A DNA stretch of 64,000 nt from Pseudochelatococcus sp047501465 (lineage in GTDB: Bacteria; Pseudomonadota; Alphaproteobacteria; Rhizobiales; Beijerinckiaceae). The stretch lies in NCBI RefSeq assembly GCF_047501465.1, contig NZ_JAZDRL010000001.1:248001-312000 (forward strand), in the 5' to 3' direction. This document shows positions 7,916 through 16,083 of this stretch, piece by piece. Position 1 is the first letter of the stretch. Every line of letters starts with the position of its first letter. The notes under the pieces are model-generated. The model did no database searches, was not told where the DNA came from, and saw only the letters and a list, made by a program, of their open reading frames with translations. The position numbers and the translations under genes are program-made.

Positions 7916-8182
7916 CTGTCCAACCTGAGGTTAGACGGTCATGATGAGGTTGGACAGAAATTCGTTTTTAATATCAAAGGCGCGTCCAACCTGTCTAACC
8001 TTTCCAACCTTTTCTCGCGTGCACGCGCGCGAATCTGGCCCCGACAGGTACCGCTCTCGCAGTGCCAAAATCTGCAAATGAGGTTAGACAGGTTTGACAG
8101 GTTGGACAATAGCAATCGGATCAACAGCTTATCACCTGTCCAACCTATCATTTTAAATAACAGTAGGTTGGACAGGTTGGAT
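7916..8182. repeat. Cluster of 9-bp repeats (AGGTTGGAC), candidate origin iterons
   Basis: About a dozen copies or near copies of AGGTTGGAC and its complement GTCCAACCT occur in 267 bases, in both orientations. Examples are 7916-7926, 7928-7938, 7947-7957, 7984-8010 (three inverted copies), 8081-8109 (three tandem copies, AGGTTAGAC-AGGTTTGAC-AGGTTGGAC), 8136-8146 and 8165-8182 (two tandem). The stretch lies in the non-coding gap directly after the primase and helicase genes, the usual place for a phage replication origin. Short frames through it are low-complexity translations of the repeat and were not called as genes. Confidence 0.75.
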
Positions 8183-8202
8183 AAAAGCTTATGGGGGAAG
8201 CC

Positions 8203-9036
8203 ATGCGGGTTATGGGCATTGAACAGGCATTGCGTTGGGCGTACGTGGATGAGCTGCCAAAAGCGCCGTCATTGAGTGAGCGGCTGACACCAGCCAAATG
8301 GCCGCGTGGCTGGGAAAGCGTCGAGCACTTCGGTGATTACCTGGCGCTGGTTGATATATCGCCGCGTCCCGAAAACGCCTTCGGACTTGCGCCGGATTTC
8401 TCCGGAACGGATGTACCGCATGAGGATGCCGTGCGTATCCATGAGGCGGTGACTGAGCTGAACAGCTGCCCCGTGGCGGTGCCGGAAGGCTGGGATCCAT
8501 TGTCGGATATGGCCGACCTCGGCGCACTGGGACGTGAGGCTGTTGAGCAGGCGCTTGAACGGATTGCACCTGTGGAGAGCAATGGCGAGCGCTGGATGAA
8601 GGCAAGGCCAGCTGCGCTCATCCAGCGCCATGCCATTCTGGGTGGCACACCGGACTGGGAAGGCTATCCGATCAGGCGGCGGATTGTGACATCGCTTAAT
8701 GGCGAGCCGCTATGGTTCAGGCTTGAAGAGGTGGAAGTCTCACCGGCTGATGACAAGCTCGGTATTGCGGCTGAATATATCACGGTTGAGGTGGATGGCT
8801 TTAACCGTTCAGCGCGTCGTCCGTACAGGGATGCTTACCGGAAAGAGGAGCTCTATCCTGATCCCGCGCACTTGATCATGCACCGTGCCGAATACGAAAT
8901 CTGGCACCAGTCGCTTGAGCGCCTAACGGAGGTGCTTGCGGACAAGCTGGAAACAATCATCGTTACGCCAACAAGCTGCCTGCAAAGACCATGGGAAATG
9001 ATTCATGCACATGATCTGTGCGATGCCGAATTTTAA
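8203..9036 (+). CDS. Hypothetical phage protein
   Basis: A 277-aa protein I do not recognise, located between the repeat field and the structural genes. It is rich in Trp, Glu and Arg and has no membrane segment. Residues 150-210 contain TSLNGEPLWFRLEEVEV, which looks like beta structure. The ATG at 8203 follows GGGGGAAG with 5-base spacing and is preferred to the ATG at 8191. Its position suggests a late-early gene, perhaps in replication or packaging regulation; nothing in the sequence confirms this. Confidence 0.6.
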   Translation: MRVMGIEQALRWAYVDELPKAPSLSERLTPAKWPRGWESVEHFGDYLALVDISPRPENAFGLAPDFSGTDVPHEDAVRIHEAVTELNSCPVAVPEGWDPLSDMADLGALGREAVEQALERIAPVESNGERWMKARPAALIQRHAILGGTPDWEGYPIRRRIVTSLNGEPLWFRLEEVEVSPADDKLGIAAEYITVEVDGFNRSARRPYRDAYRKEELYPDPAHLIMHRAEYEIWHQSLERLTEVLADKLETIIVTPTSCLQRPWEMIHAHDLCDAEF

Positions 9037-9112
9037 AAACCCCGCAAAAATTTGACATGCGACGTGAGCTTGACATAGCTTCATCCATGGTGAGAAGCCA
9101 CAAAGAAGAGAT

Positions 9113-9143
9113 AACCTCGCAGCCGCCGGACGCGAGGTTTTTT
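9113..9143 (+). terminator. Hairpin plus T-run before tail-Z-like gene
   Basis: AACCTCGC (9113-9120) pairs with GCGAGGTT (9132-9139), followed by TTTT. It is a Rho-independent terminator shape, placed only about 10 bases before the ribosome-binding site of the next gene. It separates the early/replication genes from the structural block. Confidence 0.65.
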
Positions 9144-9160
9144 GTTGTCCGGAGCCTGCC

Positions 9161-9724
9161 ATGCGCCTGATCATCACAACTGATGGCGTGCTGGAGCGTT
9201 TCAGCAACCAGCTGGGTGCACTGGGCAAGAAAGCTCCTCTGGCCATGCAGCGTGCATTGGCAAGGACAGGCGATAGTGCTCGTAAACAGGTCGTGCGTGC
9301 GCTCGCGCAGCAAACCGGCTTGCCGCAAAAGCGGGTGATCCATCGGGCTGTGCAGATCAAGCGGCCGCACTTTGGTGATCTGTCCTACATGATGACCACT
9401 CGCGGTGGTGATATCCGGCTCAAATATTTCAGGGCGCGGGAGACCCGCAAGGGCGTTGCCGCTTCTCCATGGGGAGAGCGCAAGGTGTTTGCAGGCACGT
9501 TCACGCGTGCAGGCTGGGTCTGGAAGAAGCGCATCATCAAATCAAACTGGAACAGGCAGGTCTTTCGCAGAACAGGCGAGGGCCAGTTTGAGGCCGTGCG
9601 CTCCGGCGTCATCATTCCGGTCGAGATGGTCAAGGGCGAGACCGTGCAGGCATGGCGCTCGGCAATCGATCGCAATCTTGAGCAGCGACTGCGCCATGAG
9701 ATCGGGCGATTGCTTCCCCGTTGA
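9161..9724 (+). CDS. Phage minor tail protein Z-like
   Basis: A 187-aa strongly basic protein resembling phage minor tail protein Z/tail completion proteins. Features are an N-terminal helix with LGKKAPLAMQRALARTGDSARK, then beta-rich segments containing FRARETRKGVAAS and FAGTFTRAGWVWKR-like sequence. The ATG at 9161 has CGGAG 7 bases upstream and follows a terminator. It lies before the terminase genes, which is not the usual position for this family, so the module may have been rearranged. Confidence 0.6.
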   Translation: MRLIITTDGVLERFSNQLGALGKKAPLAMQRALARTGDSARKQVVRALAQQTGLPQKRVIHRAVQIKRPHFGDLSYMMTTRGGDIRLKYFRARETRKGVAASPWGERKVFAGTFTRAGWVWKKRIIKSNWNRQVFRRTGEGQFEAVRSGVIIPVEMVKGETVQAWRSAIDRNLEQRLRHEIGRLLPR

Positions 9725-9853
9725 CGTCCCCCGGTTCGGGTCCCTTTTGGCACCCCCGGCCGTCTGCGGGCAGGAAAGCGCCCGAGGTTCCGGCAGATAT
9801 GCCTCAAATCGAAGCCTAAAGTCGGGGCTAAAGTTAAAATCAGGATTTTAGCG

Positions 9854-10456
9854 ATGACAGAACAATCTGATGTCGTCAGCAAATCCCGGTTTGCGATGCT
9901 GTGCGGTGTCTCACCCGGTCGGGTGACGCAATGGATATCGGAGGGCAAGATCGATGCCGCCGGGCTGGAGGGCGAAGGTCGCAGCGCCAGAATCCGGGTA
10001 AAGCCTGCTTCGGAGCAATTGAGGTTGAGGCTCGGCACCAGCCAACGCTATGGCCTCAATGGCCTTGGCACAAGACTGCCGGAGGAGAGCGGCGAAGCAC
10101 CGGTACATCAACCTCTATCGGTTGAAGCAAGAATTGCTGCCGAGAAGCTCGCGCAAGCCGAGATGACGACCGCGCGTATGCAGCGCGAGGAAATGGCCGC
10201 ACGCGGGATTTATACCTTATCGAAAGATGCACAGGTCGAGATGACGCGACTGGCCGGATCGATGCTGACAATCTTTGAAGGGGCTTTGCCGGATTTTGCA
10301 TCTGCAATTGCGGGCCAGTTTGAGCTGCAATCTCGTGACGTGCTGCATCTGCTGCGTCAGCAGTTCCGGGAAGTGCGCGAACGGGCGGCATCAAACTGCA
10401 GGCAGGAGGTGCAAAACATACCCGAATTTATCGAAGCTGCAGACGAGATGGAGTAA
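9854..10456 (+). CDS. Terminase small subunit-like DNA-binding protein
   Basis: A 200-aa protein with an N-terminal helix-turn-helix (SKSRFAMLCGVSPGRVTQWISEGKI) as in lambda Nu1-type small terminases, followed by a long helical region rich in Glu, Ala and Arg. It ends 5 bases before the GpA-like large subunit, the standard order. Such proteins bind the packaging site and load the large subunit. The start ATG at 9854 opens the frame after a 129-base gap without another gene. Confidence 0.75.
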   Translation: MTEQSDVVSKSRFAMLCGVSPGRVTQWISEGKIDAAGLEGEGRSARIRVKPASEQLRLRLGTSQRYGLNGLGTRLPEESGEAPVHQPLSVEARIAAEKLAQAEMTTARMQREEMAARGIYTLSKDAQVEMTRLAGSMLTIFEGALPDFASAIAGQFELQSRDVLHLLRQQFREVRERAASNCRQEVQNIPEFIEAADEME

Positions 10457-10461
10457 CAATC

Positions 10462-12465
10462 ATGCCGGTTGTTCTTGCGAATGCGGCGCGTCTCGCCCGC
10501 CTTGCAATGGCGCAAATATTGCAGCCTCCGCCACCTGTTGATTTTGAGGAATGGGCCACCAGCAATATTGTCTTTGATGAACGCGAGTCTCCGCTGGCTG
10601 GGCCTTACAATCCGAATGCGTTTCCGTACTTTTCAGAGATTTTACGCGCACTGGGACCTGATGATCCATGCCGCTTCGTGACCTTTGCCAAGTCGGCGCA
10701 GTTGGGCGGTACGGTGCTGGCCAACATCTTTGTGCTGGGCGCAAGTCATATGGCCCCGAGCAATATCCTTTACGTCCATCCGACTGAGGATAATGCGCGT
10801 CGCTGGAGCCGGATGAAGCTGGCGCCGATGTTGATGAACACGCGGGTGATGCGGAGCGTCTTCTCGTCGAAGTCACGCGACGGTGCGGATAGCGTTTTCT
10901 ACAAGGAAAGAATGGATGGACGTGGGGCCATCCTGATCTCGGGGGCGAACTCGCCAGCCTCGCTGTCGATGATCTCGATCCGCAGGCAGGTGCAGGATGA
11001 CCTGTCGAAGTGGGATATCAACGCGGCGGGTGATCCTGAGCAGCAGGCGGACAGCCGTTCGCGCGCAGAGGAATTTGCTAAGGTCTTCAAGATCTCGACG
11101 CCAATGGTTGCGCCCGGCTGCCGGATCACGCGGAACTTTCTGGCTGGTTCGCAGGAACACTTCGAGGTGCCATGCCCGCATTGCGACGAATATCAGACGC
11201 TCGACTGGGAGAATTTCCAGGAGACGATTGACGACAAGCATCCCGAGAAGGCCAGCTTTACCTGCAAGGCATGTGGCGCGCTGATCATGGAGCATAACCG
11301 CCCTGATATGCTACGCCGTGGCAGATGGGTTGCGCGCAATCCGCAGGCTGGTCGCGAGCATCGCTCGTTCTACCTGTGGTCGGCTTATTCGCCCCTGCAG
11401 AGCTTTGAACGTATCGCAAGGGAATATCTGAAAGCGCAGGGTGATCCTGCTGCTGAGCAGGTGTTTCTGAACGACACCGTCGGCAAGGCCTATCAGGCGC
11501 AAGGTGAAGCGCCGCCGTGGGAGATGTTGCGCCAACGCGCGGATGATACCGGGCACAAGCGCAGCACCATCCCGGTGGGCGGACTTGTGGTCACGGTGGG
11601 TGTCGACTGCCAGAAGGATTTCGTGGCGTGGCAGGCTGTCGCGTGGTCTCGTGATGGCAGACGGTTCGTCATCGATCACGGCATCATCAACGGACACATC
11701 AGCGAGCAGGAATGCCGCGATGGGCTTGATGATCTGCTTAAATCAACCTGGCGCAATGCTGCGGGTCGCGCCATTGGCATCGACCGGCTGGCGATTGACG
11801 GCAACGACTCGACCGAAGACGTGTTTGGCTGGGCGCGGCGGCATCCGGTCTCAAAGGTAATCATGGTGCGTGGCGTCTATAGCGAGGCCGTGCCGCTGAT
11901 TGCACTGGTGAAGAAAGAGCGGGATCGCAAGACGGGCAAGCTGCTGCGTTACTCGCGCCGCTTCTTCAACATCAACCAATCAGTGTTCAAGATGGGCCTT
12001 TATCGCAACCTCATGCGTGATGACCCGTTGGCGCGTGGTTACGTTGGCATTCCGAGCGGTCTGGCAGATGAGTACTTTCTGGAGCTGACGGCAGAACGGC
12101 GCAAGCCAGAGCGTCAGCGCGATGGCTTCATCAAGTATCGCTGGGTGAAGGTGCACCAGAAAAACGAGATGCTTGACACGATGGTGCAGGCGGAAGCGGC
12201 TGCAACACATTTCGGGGTGCGCGACTTTCTGGAGACCCGCTGGGACAGGCTTGAGGCTGAACGGGAGATGCCGTTGCCGGAAGCGCAACTTGATCTTGAA
12301 GATCATATGGCTGGTCTTGCCAGCGCGCGACCGCAGCCAAAGGCAAATGAGGCTGAGCCAGAGATCAGCACGGATCAAGAATTGCCTGAACCTGAAGTTG
12401 CAACACCTCAACCTCAACCCAAACCGCCTGCCAGGCAGCGGCAACGATGGAGCGCGTATCGATGA
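10462..12465 (+). CDS. Terminase large subunit, GpA family
   Basis: A 667-aa lambda GpA-type terminase. The ATPase part begins with the DFEEWATSNIVF region and has the deviant P-loop segment KSAQLGGT near residue 75. A zinc-ribbon-like CPHC...CKAC pair lies near residues 238-272, and the nuclease part starts at GVDCQKDFVAWQ near residue 380. Length is usual for the family. It cuts concatemeric DNA and drives it into the capsid. The gene overlaps the portal start by an ATGA. The C-terminal 60 residues are Pro/Glu/Gln-rich and probably disordered. Confidence 0.93.
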   Translation: MPVVLANAARLARLAMAQILQPPPPVDFEEWATSNIVFDERESPLAGPYNPNAFPYFSEILRALGPDDPCRFVTFAKSAQLGGTVLANIFVLGASHMAPSNILYVHPTEDNARRWSRMKLAPMLMNTRVMRSVFSSKSRDGADSVFYKERMDGRGAILISGANSPASLSMISIRRQVQDDLSKWDINAAGDPEQQADSRSRAEEFAKVFKISTPMVAPGCRITRNFLAGSQEHFEVPCPHCDEYQTLDWENFQETIDDKHPEKASFTCKACGALIMEHNRPDMLRRGRWVARNPQAGREHRSFYLWSAYSPLQSFERIAREYLKAQGDPAAEQVFLNDTVGKAYQAQGEAPPWEMLRQRADDTGHKRSTIPVGGLVVTVGVDCQKDFVAWQAVAWSRDGRRFVIDHGIINGHISEQECRDGLDDLLKSTWRNAAGRAIGIDRLAIDGNDSTEDVFGWARRHPVSKVIMVRGVYSEAVPLIALVKKERDRKTGKLLRYSRRFFNINQSVFKMGLYRNLMRDDPLARGYVGIPSGLADEYFLELTAERRKPERQRDGFIKYRWVKVHQKNEMLDTMVQAEAAATHFGVRDFLETRWDRLEAEREMPLPEAQLDLEDHMAGLASARPQPKANEAEPEISTDQELPEPEVATPQPQPKPPARQRQRWSAYR

Positions 12466-14057
12466 CACGTCGCCGGTCTTCACGCACGAACAAGCCGGGC
12501 GCGAAGACGGCACCGGTGCGTGCGCAATATCTGCGCGGGGATCGCTCAGGCATCCTGCATATGCGCCGCGCGGTAACGCGCGATGGTGGGGTGAACGTTC
12601 GCGAAGCAGCAGAACGTGCATCTGCCCTTGCATGGGACTTCATGCAGAACTCTGGATGGCTTGCGGGTGCTGCTCAGCAGATCATCACCGACACCATCGG
12701 CAACGAGCTGCAATTGAGCTGCCGTCCGGATCTTGCTCGGCTTGGTTATCCGGATGCCGAAAAGTCTGCTTTCTGCAAACTGGTTGAAGCACGCTGGCGG
12801 CAGTTCGCATGGTCGCCGGAAGAGTGTGATCTGGCTGGCAAAGCGACGATCCCGGAGATACTCGACGGCGTTATCCGTTACTACCTGGCCGGGGGCGAGG
12901 CGATTGGTGTGCTGGATTATCTCCCAGCTCGCCAGCGTGCGCTCTACGGGATCAAATCTGGCACCAAGATCTCGCTGGTTGCGCCGCACAGGCTCAAGCG
13001 TGAGACGCATGAGTTTTCCGGTCTCGATCAGGGCATCTTTCATGATAGCAATGGTCGCGCTACGCATTACCGGTTCTTGCGCCGGGAAGCCGGGATTGAG
13101 ACAGAGGCAGATATTCCGGCATGGGACGGCAATGGCCTGCGCCGTGTGATCCATGTCATGGACCGTGGCGAAAACCCTGACAGTGTGCGAGGCATCTCGC
13201 CGCTTGCGCCCATCATGAAGGTTGCAGCGCAGTTCGATCAGCTGGCCGATGCAACGCTGGCAACTGCTCTCATGCAGACGATATTTGCTGCCACGATCAA
13301 AAGTCCGGAACCTTCAGTCGAGGCTTTTGAAGCGATCAGCGCACTTGAAGATGATGAACTGAAAGAGGATCTCTATTCGGTCTGGAGCCAGCGCATCGAC
13401 AAGCTGAAAGAAGGCGGCGGCATCTCGATGAACGATCCTGCCCGGATCAATCATCTGGGGCCAGGTGAGGATTTCCAGATGCACACGGCGCAAACGCCCG
13501 GCAGCCAATATTTGCCCTTCTCACAAAATCTTCAGCGGGAGATGGCGCGTGCTCTTGGCGTGACCTTTGAGAGCCTGTCGATGGATCATTCCAATGCGAC
13601 CTATTCTTCGGTGCGCATGGGAATTTCATCCGTCTGGCCGATTGTGGTGCGCCGTCGCGAGCGGATTGCAGCTCCTTTCTGTCAGGCGATCTATGAGAAC
13701 TGGCTGGATGAGATGATCTTCACCGGGCAGATCCCGTTTAAGGGTGGCTATACGGCTTTTGCGGCCAATCGTTCTGCGGTCACCTGGACGGAATGGCAGG
13801 GACCAAGCCAGCCAACAGCGGACGATTACCGTTCGGCCATGGCTGCAAGAGTGCGGCTGGAGTCAGGTCTGTCATCGCTGGCGGATGAATGCGCATTGCA
13901 GGGCCGAAACTGGGAGGATGTCTCGCAACAGCGCGCCACTGAAAAGGCCTTGCTGCTGGAACAGGGGCTGCCAATTCCTTTTGAACGCATGACGGGTGGT
14001 GCTGGTCCAAATGGCATGGCGGCAGATGGCCAACGCGAACCAGCGAAGGTGGAATGA
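12462..14057 (+). CDS. Portal protein, lambda GpB family
   Basis: A 531-aa lambda-type portal protein. The family core is visible in NSGWLAGAAQQIITDTIG, YYLAGGEAIGVL, RGISPLAPIMKVAAQFDQLADA and the conserved SNATYSSVRMGI motif near residue 385. Twelve copies form the DNA channel at the capsid vertex. The ATG at 12462 overlaps the terminase stop (ATGA) and has GGAG 9 bases upstream; the ATG at 12447 is less likely. Followed directly by a gpW-like gene, as in lambda-type head modules. Confidence 0.93.
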   Translation: MTRRRSSRTNKPGAKTAPVRAQYLRGDRSGILHMRRAVTRDGGVNVREAAERASALAWDFMQNSGWLAGAAQQIITDTIGNELQLSCRPDLARLGYPDAEKSAFCKLVEARWRQFAWSPEECDLAGKATIPEILDGVIRYYLAGGEAIGVLDYLPARQRALYGIKSGTKISLVAPHRLKRETHEFSGLDQGIFHDSNGRATHYRFLRREAGIETEADIPAWDGNGLRRVIHVMDRGENPDSVRGISPLAPIMKVAAQFDQLADATLATALMQTIFAATIKSPEPSVEAFEAISALEDDELKEDLYSVWSQRIDKLKEGGGISMNDPARINHLGPGEDFQMHTAQTPGSQYLPFSQNLQREMARALGVTFESLSMDHSNATYSSVRMGISSVWPIVVRRRERIAAPFCQAIYENWLDEMIFTGQIPFKGGYTAFAANRSAVTWTEWQGPSQPTADDYRSAMAARVRLESGLSSLADECALQGRNWEDVSQQRATEKALLLEQGLPIPFERMTGGAGPNGMAADGQREPAKVE

Positions 14058-14290
14058 TGATCGACTGGTGCGAGAAGGCCAGCAAGCTGCGCGAGCGCTA
14101 CGAGGCGTTGCGCGATGGCGAAGGTCTATCAGAAGCGCGCTTCGGTGAAGACAACGTCAAATATACCAAAGCCGATATGGGGCTACTGCTGGCGGACCTG
14201 CGTGAAGCCGAGCGCCTTTGCGCTGAACAACAGGGCGTAAGGCCGCGTCGCAGGCGCTTTGCCGCAACTGGCCGGATGCGTCCATACTGA
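14054..14290 (+). CDS. gpW-like head-tail joining protein
   Basis: A 78-aa protein overlapping the portal stop. The arrangement of a helical first half (KASKLRERYEALRDGEG), a short beta hairpin (EDNVKYTKADMG), a second helix and a terminal basic RPRRRRFAATGRMRPY tail matches lambda gpW, which closes the portal vertex before tail joining. In lambda W lies before the portal gene, here after it. Start could be 14054 or 14057, two adjacent ATGs. Confidence 0.75.
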   Translation: MMIDWCEKASKLRERYEALRDGEGLSEARFGEDNVKYTKADMGLLLADLREAERLCAEQQGVRPRRRRFAATGRMRPY

Positions 14291-14302
14291 GGATAGAAAA
14301 CA

Positions 14303-15331
14303 ATGCCGATTTATCAGGACGGCGCACTGCATCTCTATGGTGTGGTGGGTGAGAACTATTGGGGCGAGGGCTTTACTGCGCTTCAGGTTGTTGAAGCGTT
14401 GGCCGGTCATGGTCGCGACAACGACATCACGGTGCGTGTCAATTCTGGCGGAGGCATCGCGTCCGAAGGTATCGCGATCTTCAACGCACTCACCGCGCAT
14501 AAAGGCCGGGTGCGGATTGAGGTTGATGCGATTGCCGCGTCTGCTGCCTCCATCATCGCTATGGCTGGGGATGACATTGTGATGCGCTCTGGTGCGCTGA
14601 TGATGATCCATGATCCAGCAAGCTTTAGCGTTGGCACTGCCGATGATCACGAAAAGCAACGCGATCTGCTCGACAAGATCGGCACCCAGATGGCGGCAAT
14701 CTACGCGGATCGAAGCGGGCAGCAGGCCAGTGATGTTCGCGCCGCCATGAAGCAGGAGCTTTGGCTCACGCCATCGGAAGCAGTTGAGCTGGGTTATGCC
14801 ACTGATGCCGAGGAAGAGCGGGCGCTTGCGTGGGCCGCATTCGATTATCGCATCTATGCGCAGGCACCGGCACCGCTTACCGCGCTGGCCAAGTCGCGGC
14901 GCTGGACGCTTCCCAAAAACAACGCACCACCTGCGGCCAAGGCCACAGCCAAGACCGCAACCAGACAGCAGGAGAAAGCCATGTCAGGCATCACGCCAGC
15001 GGCATCCGAGACCGTTGATATCGACACCATCCGTATGCAGGCAGCAAGTGATGCTGTTCGCGCCTATCGCGATCGCCGCACAGCCGTGTTGGCGCTTGAT
15101 GAAGCCAAAGGCCGCGAAAAGCTTGCTGAGGCGCTGCTGGATACGGAATTGCCGGTTGAGCAGATCAAGGCAGCTCTTGGGGCGGCACCGGTTGCATCAG
15201 ATGCGACTGCTCCAGATGCCAATGCTTACGAGGCAGCGCGCGCAGTAGGGGCGGGGCTTTCATCGCAGCCGCCGGTTGCTCGTGGCGACCACGGCTGGAG
15301 CAAGGTCATCTCCCGCATTAATGGCCGATAA
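14303..15331 (+). CDS. Head maturation protease (ClpP/S49-like) with scaffold C-terminus
   Basis: A 342-aa lambda gpC-type protein. The N-terminal 190 residues form a ClpP-like serine peptidase: VNSGGGIASEG, nucleophile Ser in the AIAASAASIIAMAG segment near residue 80, and His in MMIHDPAS near residue 99. An Ala/Lys-rich linker follows and then a helical scaffold-like C-terminus. The start ATG at 14303 follows AGGA. It presumably processes scaffold and portal-associated proteins during head assembly. An internal in-frame start at 14981 probably makes the scaffold alone. Confidence 0.88.
   Translation: MPIYQDGALHLYGVVGENYWGEGFTALQVVEALAGHGRDNDITVRVNSGGGIASEGIAIFNALTAHKGRVRIEVDAIAASAASIIAMAGDDIVMRSGALMMIHDPASFSVGTADDHEKQRDLLDKIGTQMAAIYADRSGQQASDVRAAMKQELWLTPSEAVELGYATDAEEERALAWAAFDYRIYAQAPAPLTALAKSRRWTLPKNNAPPAAKATAKTATRQQEKAMSGITPAASETVDIDTIRMQAASDAVRAYRDRRTAVLALDEAKGREKLAEALLDTELPVEQIKAALGAAPVASDATAPDANAYEAARAVGAGLSSQPPVARGDHGWSKVISRINGR
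14981..15331 (+). CDS. Nested in-frame scaffold protein (lambda Nu3-like)
   Basis: An in-frame ATG inside the protease gene (codon 227) is preceded by AGGAG with 6-base spacing (14970-14974), a strong independent ribosome-binding site. The 116-aa product contains the helical, charged segment expected of a capsid scaffold. In lambda, Nu3 is produced in just this way from the 3' part of gene C. Expression as a separate protein is inferred. Confidence 0.6.
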   Translation: MSGITPAASETVDIDTIRMQAASDAVRAYRDRRTAVLALDEAKGREKLAEALLDTELPVEQIKAALGAAPVASDATAPDANAYEAARAVGAGLSSQPPVARGDHGWSKVISRINGR

Positions 15332-15368
15332 GCCAACCACAACACAATTCTGAATAAGAGGATTTGCC

Positions 15369-16019
15369 ATGACAAGGTTTACTGAAGCGCGCCATCCAGG
15401 CGAGTTCCTGATTTCGGAAGCAAGCGGTAACCGCTCGCGCGATGCTATTGTGATTGCAGCTGAGCAGTCCATTCAGCCTGGTCAGGTGTTGGCGGGCCGC
15501 GCTGTGCCAGCGAATGTCAATGCAGTGGCTTCTGTCGCTTCAGGTAATACCGGCAACGCGACAATTGTGCTTGCAAGCCCTGCCGTATCAGCTGCTGTGA
15601 AGCCCGGCATATACCGTGGCATCGCGACAGCCGCAACCAGCGTGAAGTGGGAAGACCCGGATGGCATTGCCATCGGAAACTCCACTCACGGCACCGCTTT
15701 CAACAAGGCAGTAAAGTTCACCATCGCGGCAGGCGGTACTGCCACTGTCGTGGGCGATGTCTTTGAAGTCGCGGTGAGCATCGGCGCTGGTGATCTTGAG
15801 TATGCTGCCTACGATCCAGCCGTTGACGGTGTTGATGCTGTCCGTGCGGTTGCCTTCTACGGTGCAGAGACGGGTGTCGGTGAGACAGCGCCGATCACTG
15901 CCATCACCCGCGATGCGGAAGTCGCAGGTGTTTGTCTGGAGTTCCTGCCTGCTGTGACAGCAAATCAGCGCGCGGAGGCAAATGCTTCATTAAGAGCATC
16001 CGGCATCATCGTACGCTGA
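15369..16019 (+). CDS. Head decoration protein (gpD-like)
   Basis: A 216-aa Ala/Val/Gly-rich beta protein between the protease/scaffold gene and the major capsid gene, the position of lambda D. The N-terminus EARHPGEFLISEASGNRSRD is the typical entry of head decoration proteins, followed by IQPGQVLAGR. It is longer than lambda gpD (110 aa), with a central insertion. GAGG stands 7 bases before the ATG. The role is trimeric stabilisation of the expanded capsid. A hairpin terminator follows the stop. Confidence 0.78.
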   Translation: MTRFTEARHPGEFLISEASGNRSRDAIVIAAEQSIQPGQVLAGRAVPANVNAVASVASGNTGNATIVLASPAVSAAVKPGIYRGIATAATSVKWEDPDGIAIGNSTHGTAFNKAVKFTIAAGGTATVVGDVFEVAVSIGAGDLEYAAYDPAVDGVDAVRAVAFYGAETGVGETAPITAITRDAEVAGVCLEFLPAVTANQRAEANASLRASGIIVR

Positions 16020-16048
16020 CCAGGCCATAACATTCCTGACCGTTTTTC

Positions 16049-16071
16049 ACCCGCTTTAAGCGGGTTTTTTT
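16049..16071 (+). terminator. Hairpin plus T-run before capsid gene
   Basis: ACCCGCTT (16049-16056) pairs with AAGCGGGT (16058-16065), followed by seven T. The T-run ends 13 bases before the capsid ATG at 16084, so the terminator-like element sits directly upstream of the ribosome-binding site. Confidence 0.7.
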
Positions 16072-16083
16072 ATGGAGCGAGCC

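Noticed and set aside
7939..8151. 70-aa frame on the minus strand and 65-aa frame on the plus strand
   Set aside because: They translate the 9-bp repeats (SNLSNLSN, LDRLDRLD) and have no independent coding signal.
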